Assembly (NCBI RefSeq): GCF_905220365.1
Contig: NC_061124.1
Location: forward strand, 8,620,501 to 8,684,500
Reading direction: 5' to 3'
Length of the DNA stretch: 64,000 nt
DNA from: Vanessa cardui
Taxonomy: Eukaryota > Arthropoda > Insecta > Lepidoptera > Nymphalidae
The translations under genes and the position numbers were made by a program. Positions 1 to 13,150 of the stretch are shown one piece after another (positions within the stretch are counted from its first letter, which is position 1; every line of letters begins with the position of its first letter). The notes under the pieces were generated by a model. It was not told where the DNA came from. It did no database searches and worked only from the letters and a program-made list of their open reading frames with translations.

Positions 1-240
1 TTGACACATTTCATTTGTATAGTTTACCGATAATTGGTCGACGCAGTTGAAATGCTTCCTGCGTCAAAGGCGTGAATTTGATTAACGCGATGGATTTAAC
101 CGACTTAAGAAACGATGGATCCGTTTCTGTTTACGACACTATTTCAGAATCTACACGAACCATTTATATGATCTGTCTAAAATGAACTAAATATTTATGG
201 GGAGATTTTATTGTTATATACGTATTAAAAAAAATCGAAA

Positions 241-305
241 CCTCTCCTTAATGGAAGAGGAAGTCTTAGCCCAGCTGTAGGTAATTTACAGGCTATTACT
301 TTACT
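241..305 (+). repeat. 3'-end fragment of tRNA-derived SINE (family A)
   Basis: It matches the tail of the full SINE copies elsewhere in the window: the block around 'ttagcccagc' followed by 'tttacaggct' and a short T/A-rich end. The tRNA-like head is absent, so this is a truncated or decayed copy. Confidence 0.6.
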
Positions 306-1034
306 ATTAAAAAAAGTACAAATTGTGAATTAAAATTAGTAAACCTATGACAGTATTTTTCGGTTATTGTGTATCCTATCAAAGAAACTGCGTTTTGAAC
401 AGCTATGAACTCTATTTTTTATTATTTGCCGTGTTACTCATATTTTTTGTAATAGACACAGCAAAATAAATCTTCGTATCAATTGTTACTTATGACGTAA
501 CGAATAAGTCTTAAAATTATTTAGTTATACATTATCAAAGTGTCGAAATCTCAGTGGAACTTCGTTTATGTATCAAATATTGTTATGAATAGCAGAGATG
601 GGGTCCATTAAACACGAACAGTTGCAGTGTTCACAATGGTCCTTTTTATTTATCTTCTGTATGATCTTTGACAGTTCACTGTTCTTGAATCCACTTCCAC
701 TCTCGAAATACAATGGCATTGTTAGGATTATTTTTTATTGACTTCAGAAGTAACTGCGGGACAAAAGGTTCAGTGTGAATAATACTTAATTATAAAGGTA
801 TTATTGATTTTTGTATCGAGTCAAGCAAGGCACGCCTATTGACAAAATAAATATTGGCTCACTCGATTTATAAAGGATACGGTTGTTGGTACATAAATTA
901 TATCATAAACATTAAACTTAAAGGAATAAAAACTTTTTAGTTTTTTTTTTTTTTTAATATTGGCGTTATTCTGTAATTTGGAATTTCTATTCTGACTTTA
1001 GAATTTTGTGGTATTAGATGTTAATGAAAGGTTA

Positions 1035-1135
1035 ATTTAAAATCAAAATCAAATCAAATCTAAATAAACCTAATTCAAGTAGGCTTTTACAAGCAATTTG
1101 AAATCGTCATTTTAAAATTAAGTGAAGCTACCAAA
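1035..1135 (-). repeat. Dispersed repeat, non-LTR 3'-tail-like (family F)
   Basis: It shares the block 'aagtaggcttttacaagca' and the following 'aagtgaagctacc' with antisense copies such as 55764-55905 and the sense copy 33354-33487. The Lepidoptera-typical 'ttttgatttt' A/T-rich end is present in reverse. The family name is not known to me; it looks like the 3' end of a non-LTR element. Confidence 0.5.
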
Positions 1136-4100
1136 TAGATTATAATATATATTAAGTATATTACATAATATTTGCAATATTATTCTCCAGTTTAAAATTT
1201 TGAAATGTATAATATGAATTCAGAAAGAAAAGATAAAGATGGTCATTGCACTCACATGCAACGAATATTAGTCATTGTTAATTCTTGATAAATGTTATTT
1301 AAAATTACTTCTCGTATCGTATTTCACACATTTTAGTGAATTCAGCATTCATAGTTGAATAAATTTAATATAAAAACGCCTCTAGGAATTATCGACTCGG
1401 TAAATAGTTTTCAAACGTTGCTATCCAAAGCAGCGCATCAAAAAAAAAAAATGCAAATGTCAATTAGTTTGACAGTTGAGCCTCGGATAAACCCATTGAA
1501 TACAAACAACGTTTTGCAATATCTAGTATGAATATAATGTTTTGTTTTTTTTTTATTTATTAAATTCAATGTTAAATGGACTGACATTTTGACAATTTAC
1601 GATTATTCAGATATTAAATCGTTACGCAAAATTGAATTTATTTTCATCTATTTAAATAATAAAAAAATTATTTTGAACCTTATTTTAAATGTGCATAAAG
1701 AATTATAATTTAAAAATATAGATTAAATGTTTAAATATTTCTTAAACATTTTAATTTGAATTTGCGTTTGAGTTTGGACTTAGCTTAAGTCACAATTAAG
1801 AACTGTAATACACATAGGTATGCTATTCCAACCACAAGGGGAAAAAGCCAAATAAACAATATTTAACAGCAAATTGAGACGATATCATTGATCGAGAGCT
1901 TGATTAATCTATGATATCTATGATATCACTATGGATTTTCAGCGAAGCCGCGCTACTAGTTATAAATAAAGATATATTAATCATTAACTCTTAGTACTCG
2001 ACAATATGGTTGAGTAACACGTGAATCTAAGATTCGTTTTCTTTTTTCATACTTCCATTGCAATAGGCTTTGAATTATATACGAATATTTTAGTTTCAGT
2101 TTACCCCATTAACACATTTATATACCACGTTTAAAAAATTGATAAATATGGCGTATTCCTCGTTAGATTAAAAGCGATAAAAAAAATAACGAGTTAGCGT
2201 TCGTTTTATTTATGCAGGATAAATAATAATTCAATTGTATTCAATTTACATACCAAGGTAATTTAATCGTCGTTAGAGAGTAACAACTGAATTGCTTTCT
2301 CGTTCTTCGGTAGAACCAACATGACAGACCAGTGATAAATTAGAAATGATGATTAAAAAGTTACACGAAGAGCCTCGCTGAAAAGAGGTTTTATTTAGAA
2401 TTTTGTGACACCGATTGCACCGTTGCGTACGAATTGATTCAGTTCCGTATTATTTTTTAAATTGCTCGAGGCTCTTCTATTCAAAATTCTCAGACGCTCG
2501 TTGAATACCCAATAAATTGACTCTCCGAACCGTCTAGTCGTCTACCTGCCCGGTGAATACCATACTGCAATATACTTATATGATTTCTATCTATTTAAAA
2601 TATAAAAACTTTGCATCGTCGTTTATTAAGAGACTTAATAATCTCTAGTGTAATAATCAATCCATAGAGTATACAGTTATAATCTATACCTTCAATTTTT
2701 TTTTCTGACACAATTATTTCAGTTAATTAAAAAAGGTCTTAATATTTTTTTATTTAAAGTTATAAATTAATGATTATATTAATATAAAATACTGATGTTA
2801 TATACAAGAAATATCACGTTTCTATTTTAAACAATGGAAGCAAAGGGAAAATGTTAGATGCGACTGTAGTTTTCTTACATCTTAAAAGGCGAGCGATACA
2901 CGTATTGTTTACACGCGTTCAAATGAAAGCTAATGAGCGGTAATGATTTCAAACGGAAATGTCAGTTTGCCGAGATCGGATACCCCGCAGCCTCCGCCCG
3001 CGCCAGTTCACACGATCCCTTTTGCTTCTAGCAAACACTTCTCTTCTATACAAATATCGAACCACGGTGATGTTGACACGTCGGAGGCTTGTATTTGACT
3101 CTGCTCCGAATACTATAGCCTATATTATATACTGGTTATATATTCAAGAATCCTAAATTATCCTAATAGAGTATCCTATCGTTCATCACAGATTTTTTGA
3201 ATGAAATGACATATTATATAAACATAATATATTATATACGTGAAAGGCAAATAAAACGTGCATAGTACATACCAAAATATTGCTCCAAATTATATAAAAA
3301 AAAAATGTGAGGTATTTCGTATGTATGTTTTTGCTGGAAGACTGGACACTATTATACTGGTCATTTAAAAGAAAAAAAAATATATATATTTCTTTGTTAT
3401 TGTTCGACGTCATTAATGATGCGAATCTTTCCTACATTATTATTACACTGTAATGATATATCTCATCTCGGGACCACCGTGTTCGCCGGCAGCGAGGAAT
3501 GTCGTATGGGAAACTTGACACCGAAGTTCAAAAGAACCATGAATGGAATCACGCAAGGCGTATTCATTGTCACAACAACAAAGGTGTCACCTTTACTTAT
3601 AATTAGATACTTTTAACTCCTTAGTAAATAACGTACAGGTTATATTAAATAAATTTCTAAAATATTGAAGGTCAGGTCATAAGTTCGTTTGCAAATAAGT
3701 CTTGAGCGATGATTATAGGTTTCAAACTCGCGAAAGCAATCTCAATTATCATGGACTAATTAGTGTTTATTTCATCTATAGTTCGCCGGTGAAGGAAATC
3801 ATCATAAGGTAACCTAAAGGTCAGATATATCTGTCACATGTGTCAAGCCATCTATCAACACGCATTAAAGCATCGCGATTCTCTAAAAGCTATTACTTAA
3901 TTTAAAAGATTGCTGAAGTTGTATTTAATATCATATTGATGCAATTACATTAAAGCAATTTAACAATTCCTCCCACTAACATCCTACATGAAACTCATGC
4001 ATTACAAACGCACCGATGTGGCGACTATGATATCTCTAATGCGAATTCAATAAAATCGCATAATAATTCGTGCATAATAGACATTGCACGGCCGTCGTAT

Positions 4101-4879
4101 CGTATCGGTTTCAAGAAATGTAGCGCGAGCTCGTTAAATCGTCTGTGCACGTCCGTTAAATGGCTTCATCGTGAAAATTAACATTCGGCCAGCATCACGG
4201 CGAGGCGCTCGCCCTCCCCCCATACTGCTCACCTCTTAAATAAATATTGGACCATACTCCAGACCTCCGTCGAGGTGTTGCATTCTTAGTACCGGTACGT
4301 ACACAGTTTTTTACCCGTCGACCAAAATGAATGAGAAAGCAACTTTTCAGCGCCGTTTTTACACGATTTTTAATTAAAGTGAGTTAAGAAATTGCGAGCG
4401 CTTGGCGTGTTTATGATAGTAGTCATAATATTGAGTATGCTTCCTTAACAATAGCTATTTTGATATAAATTGTATATTCGTGTTCTATAACATTAAGCGA
4501 ACTTGGGAATCAGTCCTGACGTCACTTTTTTTAATCAAGTCTTATTTTCTATTCATTAAAAAGTTACAACCCGTAAACTTACCATTGCTTTGTTACTACT
4601 ACTACTGCCTCTTCTCGTTTTGAAGGGACGGTTTGAAGCTGATTCCGCTATGCTGCTCTAATTCAGTTTCGTGGATACACATGTGGTAGCTCATTGATAT
4701 GAGATGAAATGAATTAAAAATAAGCACATGGAAATTCACTGATTCTTGTCTGGTTAACATGCACTCATTCTAACCCCTCCTCCATTTCTGCTCTATTTCC
4801 TTTTAAGAAGCAATAAGTACAAGTTAGAAAGGTTCAAAGACCGCAAGTCATAATAGTATGGTTTAATTTTTTATCCCAC

Positions 4880-4967
4880 ATGGTATGGCTTTTAAAGACA
4901 TCTCTCGTAGCCTTTATTGCAATTTGCATATCCCTACTTTTTACTTCGTCGCGATCTGACCAGTTCT
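4880..4967 (+). CDS. Candidate signal-peptide exon (tentative)
   Basis: From the ATG, the first ~24 codons read as a textbook secretory signal: a short basic start (MVWLLKTS), a hydrophobic core (LVAFIAICISLLF) and a polar Ser/Arg stretch before DQFC. A possible splice donor (T|GTAATA) follows at 4968. The Ig-TIR receptor downstream on the same strand needs such an exon. However, the phase does not join directly to the candidate exon at 7553, so at least one further exon would be required. It could equally be a chance hydrophobic frame in AT-rich DNA. Confidence 0.22.
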
Positions 4968-5110
4968 GTAATAGTACATGTTTTTTTTTTCGAATAATGA
5001 CTCCAATCGACAATACAGAGAAATTATTCTATAACTGGGTCTCTAATAAGGATACATTTTTTAATTTTAATATAATAGTGCGATTTGCTACCGAGAAGAC
5101 TAATTGCTAA

Positions 5111-7552
5111 GTGAGGTCGGCGATACATCGTCCGATTAGCTGGAAGATGGTTGCGTGCTTATAAGATCTGCCGACGGGCCCTCAGGCCGACCGCCGCACT
5201 GCACGCGAACACGAATTGACGTTCTCTAGTATTGCAAGTAGCGTTGCCAGATGGTCGGGATTCGTCTGGACACGATGGATCAAGTAATGTACTAGACTCA
5301 CACCAAATACTAAATTCTCATCATGCAAAATTGACCCATAATTGATATAATGTCATTTTTCTGGCTACGAATTGGTAGACTTGTTAAATCTAACATCGAC
5401 CCAAAACTTGAAATGTATAATCAGTATTAATGTTATAAATGTGAAAGTAACTCTGTCTGTGTGTCGCTCTTTCACGACCAAACCAATGAACCGACTTTTA
5501 TCAAATTTGGTGTGAAGCATCCTTGAGCTTCAGCTAACCTCCTAAAAGGCCAACGAAGCTGCGGGCGACAACTAGTAACTTAAAATGTACTAAAGCTCTA
5601 TGACTAACTAATAATGTTAAGCCTTTTTTAAGATATTCTTCTTTTCTTGAATTTTTAAATTATGTCCAGAAATGTTTTTCTTCCGAGCGAAGTGTACGCA
5701 TTGACGATATGAAGTCCAAATTGGGTGTCGTAAAGTTTCAAAATACATAAAACGTACCTTGCAGTTTTACATTACGCAACGACGAACTAGGCCAAATTCA
5801 ACATCTTAATACTATTTTGGAATAGGTAACTTTTTGCTCTGCTCTTTAACAACTACACAGCATTACTTTTAATACAAATGAATCTCAGATATTTTGTATG
5901 TATCAGTAATAGTTGTCTAGTTAAGAAATGTTAAAATGAGACGTCATTGATGCGTGATATACGACTTTATTAATTTTAATTCAATTTATTTTTTTATTCC
6001 TGACATTTCTTCTCGGTAGGTGCATTCAGAGCTGATTGTACCTTAAGCCTATGTAAGAGCTCTAAGGAAAAAAACGTTTTTTCCGCTTCCTCGGTTTATT
6101 TAAATAAAACTAATTATGATTTCATGAACTCGACTAATACATGTTACTGCTCATAATAAGCAGGCTACTAATAAATATGAATAAAGCCTCTGTAACATTC
6201 GTCAAACAACGAAACATTACAATTGCCGTTAACGGATGAATGGCAACGAGCCAGGTACTAAACACTTGAATAATACATATTGCAATATTAGACCATATAT
6301 TAACTTCTAAATATAAATAACGATAAAGCTTTAACATTAAAACTAATAATGCCTATACCGCGATATTGTTACGTTGGTTCATATATACGGAGCTCGTCTA
6401 AGGTGCTATCGCACGCGCATCTTGACAGTGATGTCCATAAGGACTTTATTATGCTGTCGCCGTGCACTACTCGCCGTGCCCATCTCCTGCGGTGGTCACC
6501 ATACATTACTTCGCACGTACACTTCAGAATAACTTACTCTTCATATATAAACCCCGTATTCGCATCGTTTTATGTACGTTTTTATGTTTTATTTGGTTGT
6601 ATACATTATATAACATGTGCTGTATTATCGTTTGATTCAAATATGTCCAGAGCCCTTGTAGGAATACGATCGAAACGTGATATTTATTACGAACGATGTC
6701 CCACGTCCGCCTCTAAGAACGATGTTATCGAGGAATTTGAAGAAGAGCGGCGCCGTCGGAGCCCTCGTCATCCAAATCGATCATTTCACGCACCCGTCGT
6801 GCATAATGAAAGAGCCATTTCCGGCCGTTTCGCGGAATTTGATATTTAATATTTCGCACAATCGAATACACGTCGCAAGAGCACGCACGGACGATTCTGT
6901 AGTCTGTGAATACCTGCCTATTTAACATTCGTCGCGTGACTTATAGCAATAATAAATTCCTGTGCACTTGCAGTTTCACGTAGTGCCAAGAAACCGCGGT
7001 CGGCTACCGAATGTTAAATGACCATTGTTTGATAAATCTTCAAAGCGATACCACATAATGGTGTTCATAACTCGACTCCGATACCTACTGCAAAACTTGT
7101 GATCGTCAGAGGTTACGATACATCCTGTATTTGTTATGCTAGGCTTATCACCAAAAGTTGATAGGTGAATGGTTCCTGTTTCCGACTACATTCACCTCAT
7201 TTAAATACAAAGACGTTCGAACACCGGTAGCGCTCGCACTACTATTATGGATAGCCATGTCCGCCCAAATCGATGTAGTAGAAAAACGATCGTTAATGTA
7301 ACCAATACATAAACTACACTTACTTGTTCTTAGAAATGATACAGGATAAATCGACATTCGCTAATCGATTTCGTAACAAAGAAATAGTGACTATTTTAAG
7401 TCTATATTAAATCTATTACAATAAAACCGCCTGCTATATGGAGTCAAATGACTCATCGGGTAAACCAAAGAAATCTTAGACCTTTGTCTGGTCATAATGA
7501 TACGAGCGATACTAGGAAGGCCGTTATCAAGTACCTGGATCAAGTTTTACAG
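5111..7552. other. Non-coding stretch, possibly intronic
   Basis: No supported exon. It contains a locally GC-rich block at 5150-5280 and a family-G repeat at 5435-5585. Two overlapping open frames at 6349-6925 have no recognisable domain. One of them (6349-6849) ends in an Arg/Glu-rich run but lacks splice or codon evidence, so it is not called as a gene. Confidence 0.5.
5435..5585 (+). repeat. Dispersed repeat family G copy
   Basis: It contains the family-typical series 'aactctgtctgtgtgtc', then 'accaaaccaatgaaccga', then 'aaatttggtgtgaagc'. The same order recurs at 41505-41730, 42470-42700, 56860-57180 and 63750-64000. The class is unknown to me; it is a common type of lepidopteran intronic repeat. 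Confidence 0.55.
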
Positions 7553-7673
7553 ATGTATAGCGATCAGTGCGAGCTGACGGGCGTCATGTTCCCAGGCGAG
7601 GCAAAGCGCGGCGGCATTCCTTGCCCATACGCAGCCGCGCGAGCCACCTGTCTGTTCCGGGACGCGTCATTAC
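7553..7673 (+). CDS. Candidate upstream Ig exon of the Ig-TIR receptor
   Basis: A GC-rich block (in AT-rich surroundings) sits behind a good acceptor (tcaagttttacag). It reads MYSDQCELTG, then MFPGEAKRGGIPCPYAAARA, then TCLFRDASLR, and ends before a moderate donor (ttac|gtacct) in phase 1. The 'GG-I-P-C-P-Y' stretch resembles the B-strand cysteine region of IL-1R-family Ig domains. The first confirmed exon (19165) needs a phase-2 partner, ideally ending in TG so that the join reads W-F-K-D-G. This candidate therefore cannot be its direct neighbour with that donor; an intermediate exon or another donor would be needed. RNA data would decide. Confidence 0.35.
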
Positions 7674-10600
7674 GTACCTCTAGAATACATTCCCTGGACA
7701 CCAAGACAGCAATCACAAAGTGCTCTCTTCCTCTTGGCAGTTTTTACCGCGTTTCCTGCACGCTACCGTCGCGTCGCCGAGGAGCACCGCACTCGCGTTA
7801 TATGCGTTATATGATCAAGCTACTTACGCAACCCGCCCTTACCTTTTTATGTGAAACAGACACGCTAAATTTCATATAAGGAAGAGCGTGTAGTAAGAAA
7901 ACTTGTAAGACACGTTAAATACACATGTGTTCGAACACCTACCCGAGGGTTGATAGCCTAGTATGTAGGCAACATTTGTAATGGACAAACGATGGCAGCT
8001 TGAACATAAAAATTGATCAATTAGTACAAAAATAAATTATACGTCGAAGTTATTGTTAGTTAAGCGTATTTTCATATTTTAACGACATTTACGTGAAAAA
8101 ATTTTCCGGGAACATAATTTTATATGTGCATGACGGATGACGCATCTCTTAAAATGTTATTCATTTCCTAAATATAAAAGCAAATCAGGGCAAGGTAGTC
8201 ACGACTTCAATTGATTACAAGCATTTCGTTCGCAAATTATACTATATTATGTTGTGTTCTCATAACAAAGTAGTAGTGCTTGGTCATCTATAGCAATAAT
8301 GACTCAAGTTTATTAGCGGAGCGCCTGAGGGGCTTTGTGAGAGTTTGTTTCGATGTTTCTGGTCTCACAGCGCACATCCCTCGGTCACAACCGCGGTAAC
8401 TGTAAGAAGCGACACAACGAGTATCACCGGAGGAACGCTACTCCTGCCGCCGCTCGCTCGCTAGCCATATTATTTCTGCGAGGCTGCTATTAATTGAAAT
8501 GCCAACATGTAGTTCAACATTCTTTGCCTCTATATAATTACTCATGCCGCCTTTGTAACCGGTAACAACTAGGTGCCCATCATTCTTGCAGGAAAAACGT
8601 ACGTCGTATCTTAATTGTTGGTCGTTCTCGTAAAAAGTAATATATGAGTGTATAATACGTACATCGTTATATCGGTAGGATTTATTAAATGATTTCGTAT
8701 TTCAACTGTATATAAATTCGAGGAGAGGATTCAATAAATCATGAGTTTATCGCGAATCGCGGTGTATATGGTGCGGCGCGTCGCGTGCTGCTGCCTGGAT
8801 GTCCGTTTATTGACGCGTTGCTTTTCTGCTTCGTAACTTCGCAAAGAGCGATGACACCATTGCGAAAGTAGAAACTCTTTCAATGTTTTTTTCTTAACAT
8901 TACGCCATTCAACGTCTCGGAAATTCAATTACACAAGTAGGTATTGTGCTAGTGTCTTATTGATTTAATGATTGTATCTCGTGCTACATGACTTTCCTTA
9001 TAAGTCAATTTTCTCATTGAAGACTTTTTTGACACGATACACACTCTCTATAACACGAATATGAAAGCGTCTGTCTATGCTTGTGTTTACTGCGTACTAA
9101 ATATAGTATAGCATTATAATTTCGATTGATATAAAGAAGCAAATCTATGATTATTACATTTTTTACCTATTCTTGGTTCCACGTTGTATGGCCGATTTTA
9201 AACTTTGAGAAAATGATAATACTATATCAATATACTTTAGGGACACCATTTTAATAACAATTATTTTAAAGAAAACCTATCATTACCTTTACCGCAGTTA
9301 AATTTTATATTTTATGGAATGTAATCAAAATCAAAATGTATTTCATCGAAGTAATCAATAAGTATTGTATCATATTTTTTTAAAGAAAAAACTAAATTTA
9401 CAGCTACTAAAGCAACGGCTCGAAATTAAGATTACACTGAGAAGAATCGGCAAAGATCTCGGCTACTTTCTCTTTTTCTTTCAATATAATTAAAAAAACC
9501 TTTTTTTTTTAAATTTTAACCAACATAGTCTTATTTCTTGCTGCCGATGCGAATGTTGTGAGTAATATAAATAAACAAAGGCATTATAATCTTGTTTTTA
9601 GTAAATAACAACGTTGTTTATTTTCCATTTCCCACAAGCACGCTGATAGTAGCATTATTGTCGACGGTGCGTGACGGACAAGCATGTGATTATGGAGCAA
9701 TGTAAGGGCGATGTCGTTTCAACGGCGTGTGACAAGTGAACACAAGAAATGTCTATAATTGTGCTCGTTTCAGAGAAACGATCATCATACCGATGCCAAC
9801 AAAGGGTGCGATGGTTTGTCAGAGTTTCTCGGACGGATGTCAATTTGGTAATTATTTACCTTAATTGGTGATTTTGGTGAAGTCGTCACCTGCCTTTCTA
9901 ATGTTTATTACTAAATAACGTTAAGTTTGTATTCATATTTTCAGTCAATATATAAAAACCTTTAATGACTTTGCGAATATCACATAACAGTCTTATCCAA
10001 TTATTTCAAATCCAATGACTTTTCACGCGTTTTATGTTTTCATAATATTTGCAACGAAGACGGATATCGAAAGAAAATCTTCAAGCAATCGTGATTAGCC
10101 CAGTTGGGTTGTTGTCTAGTAAATACATTTGATGTTACTACCCACTAAAGACAACATACAAAAACTAATTAAACGATGTATCAGCAATGACAAATCACAA
10201 CAACACATGTTCATTCCACATCGGTGACTTCGTTCCAGGATTCCAATTACAAGTGATTGCGTATTATGATTACATATTGAATGGCAAGTCATTTTGTTAC
10301 CATATTTGAAGTCTTATTATACCTATTCAAAAAACTTCATATTAAATAATTGCTTCGACAATCTTAAGTAGAAATCAGATATTTGTTTAGTCGGTGTAAT
10401 AATTAATCATTTCCAGCCCAAAATCATTCTATTTTTATGTTTCTTGGTAGAATACATCGATTTTAAAAGTCCTTTTTAATGATAAAATGGTCGAAATAAT
10501 TTCAAAGGTTTATTAAAATACTTTTCATTCATCTTTCAAATACATAACGAATGAGAGAAAAAAAGACAAAATGATTATTTGAAATACGTTTAATGATCAG

Positions 10601-10679
10601 CATGAACCAAGTTCTTGCAAATAATTTTTATTATAAACCGGACCTAATTATTTATAATAGGTAGTTAGCATTACAGTAA

Positions 10680-10790
10680 CGCTAGTCTTACATCTGCCTC
10701 TTTAGTCTGGGTCTAGCTTATAAAGTCGTAGATCCCGAGATCCTGAGTTCAAATGCCGAGTCGGGTTATAAAAGGTTATTCGATTTTGTC
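10680..10790 (+). repeat. Degenerate tRNA-derived SINE head
   Basis: It contains 'tttagtctgggtctagct', then 'agatcccgagatcctgagtt' and 'caaatgccgagtcgg', which resembles a decayed RNA polymerase III A-box/B-box pair. The cloverleaf is not intact, so it is not a functional tRNA gene. Confidence 0.5.
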
Positions 10791-12240
10791 TATCGAATAT
10801 AAATCGAGTCATGCTGAATTATCGTTTCAATGGATTTAAAGGAAGTAAAGGCATAGAGAGATCACCTATATTTGCGCGCTTTTTCATCCACAATAACACC
10901 CTGTAATATTCTTTGGTCTCCGTTAAAATTGATTGGCGGTGTAATAATTCGTCAGGAGGATATTATCTCCCACATAAGATATAGCATAAAAAGTTCCCCG
11001 GCCTTGATGCTGTATTAGCTTATTACGTCAAACAATCTGTAGTTATTGTAGTCACAATTAAGAATATAATTGAAGTTTTGTGATTCCCCCTTGTAAGTGC
11101 TTGTATAAAAAATAACCCTGTATTAGACTTCGCGGTATTCGGGTTATACAAACCACAATAGCTTGTTGTGTATAGAATAATAATTTAAAACTCTTTGCAA
11201 ATTAAACGAATTATGATCACTCAATAATATGAGTATTTAATAAAAACCCACTTTTCTGTCTATATGAACGTAAGCGTACTCGCTTTATTTGTCTTTCAAA
11301 TTAGTTATGTATGTAAATTTTATTATCCAGATAAGAAATGTCTTTAGATGTTAATTTAACTCTATTTACCTGTGAATAATAAAAAATAATTGTATATGCT
11401 TTAAACGATTATATAACTCGTTTTGATTGAGTAAACATGATTTGGAAAACCCTGACGAAAAGTTCACTGTTCGAAGGTCAAGCCACTTGGAAAAGCAAGG
11501 GCTCAGAAATATTACATTCTATTATTTCTAAAGTTGCGTGTTTACTGAAATAGTTGGTAATTCTTCGGAAAGTCAATTGTAATTGCGCAAAAATTATTTG
11601 TTATGTTGACTATTTACTTTATTATGGAAACTGTTCCAGTAAAACCGTTTGGATACACAAGAGTAACCAATTTTCCGTTCATGTACATCTCAAAGAGGTT
11701 CTATGTTTACCAGCTCGGTCTTTGATATGTCCGTTTCAAATTTGCAGTAGGTATACAACCTTGTTTAATTGCTTCGTCGGTCTGTGCTCAGCTTAAAGGG
11801 TGCAGTTACCAAGGGGCCTAGGTAATTCTGAGTCGAACCATTAAACAAATAAGGGCTTTAGAGAACTGGAGTATACTTCAGACCTTTAACCGTTGGTCAT
11901 GTGGCCGGATTTTTTCAATGTGTAGAGACTGCATCTATATTTGCGTACACACTTATTTTTTATGCAACTATATTAGGAGCGAAAACCTTAAGAAACAGAA
12001 AGTATAAAATATTTAACTATTTGTACGTAAAACATACATCTTCAATAAAAAAAGACAATCTATCACAAATATTTTTATTTAAATCTTACGCAAAGTTCTA
12101 GCCCTATATTAAAACAAGTTAGTGCGTTAGGATTCGGTCGTCAGTTGTTTATAAAAAAGTGTTTTTGTTTAGCATTATTTCAAATTACATGAAATTTGCT
12201 CTACATTCGGACAGATTTACCTTCGTATTTATAATATTTT

Positions 12241-12535
12241 TGCTTGGTGGTAGGGCTTTGTGCAAGCCCGCCTGGGTAAATACCACCCTCTCATCAGATA
12301 TTCTATCGCTAAACAACAGTACGCAGTATTGTTGTGTTCCGGTTTGAAGGGTGAGTGAGCCAGTGTAACTACAGGCACAAGGGACATAGCATCTTAGTTC
12401 CCAAGGTTCGTGGCGCATTGACAATGTAAGTTAATATTTCTTACAGCGTCATTGTCTATGGGTGATGGTGAGCACTTACCATCAGGTGGCCCATATGCTC
12501 ATCCGCCAATATATTCCATATTGGCGGATATATTA
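12241..12535 (-). repeat. Dispersed SINE-like repeat (family B), antisense
   Basis: It starts with 'cttggtggtagggctttgtg', runs through 'ggtgagtgagccagtgtaac', and ends with 'atcaggtggcccatatgctc' followed by the 'ccgccaatat' end. About 280-300 bp; matches seven or more other copies in the window in both orientations. No coding capacity. Confidence 0.8.
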
Positions 12536-13029
12536 TTAGAGATAAATTTGAATTATTAAATGTGTCCCAACTTTTTCTCTCATTGACTCATTTTCTGCGT
12601 GATTGTAATCAAATCGAACAAAAACATTTTCCAATGAAAGATTTAATAAGAGACAGGAAGTTGTCCAAGCGTCGCTTAACATTTTTTAGGGAAATAAAGA
12701 TAATTATGTCGTATCGTAAACGAGTTTTATTACAAATCTCCGTATCGTTGAATGTATCAACTTGAGATAACTCTATAATTATTATTTAAGAACATTTTAA
12801 TTAGCTTTAATAATTAAAAAGTATGATTTTATAATAAAATATAATAGTAAGACCTTTTTTTGTCTCTCTTCTTATCCTTTCTAGTATATTCTTAACAGAT
12901 TTATCAATATTTATATTCTTATTTATATTATACAAGCTGATCATGTTACTTTACTCGCGCCCAATTTGTAAAACTACCAATACCATACAAACCGGCAACT
13001 CCCATTTTACAATAGAGAAGTAAAAAATT

Positions 13030-13150
13030 ATAGCCTGTTTTCTGCCTCGCCTCGGTTACTATATCCACGCAAAATTTTATCAAAATCGGTTTAGGGTAAA
13101 GAAGTAACAGACAGAGTTATATTCGCCATTATAATATTAGTTTTAGTATA
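13030..13150 (+). repeat. Dispersed repeat family G fragment
   Basis: Contains 'aaaattttatcaaaatcggt' and then 'aacagacagagttatattcg', the 3' portion of the family-G repeat. Strongly decayed. Confidence 0.4.

Larger units (their letters stand above)
1..4870. other. AT-rich non-coding stretch, no gene recognised
   Basis: No exon with convincing coding character was found on either strand. Short open frames here (for example 2959-3156 and 3416-3616) have no recognisable domain and no coding-like composition. The stretch holds repeat fragments (241-305, 1035-1135) and homopolymer runs. A locally GC-richer block at about 4080-4320 could be a promoter or 5' UTR region, but no element can be named. 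It may be intergenic or 5' intronic to the receptor gene further right. Confidence 0.6.

Noticed and set aside
6349..6925. 166-codon + strand ORF as a gene
   Set aside because: No domain, no splice context, and overlapping open frames in two other readings; insufficient support.
12562..12765. Short Lys/Arg-rich ORF beside a family B repeat
   Set aside because: Low complexity and AT-rich, no homology recognised and no splice signals.
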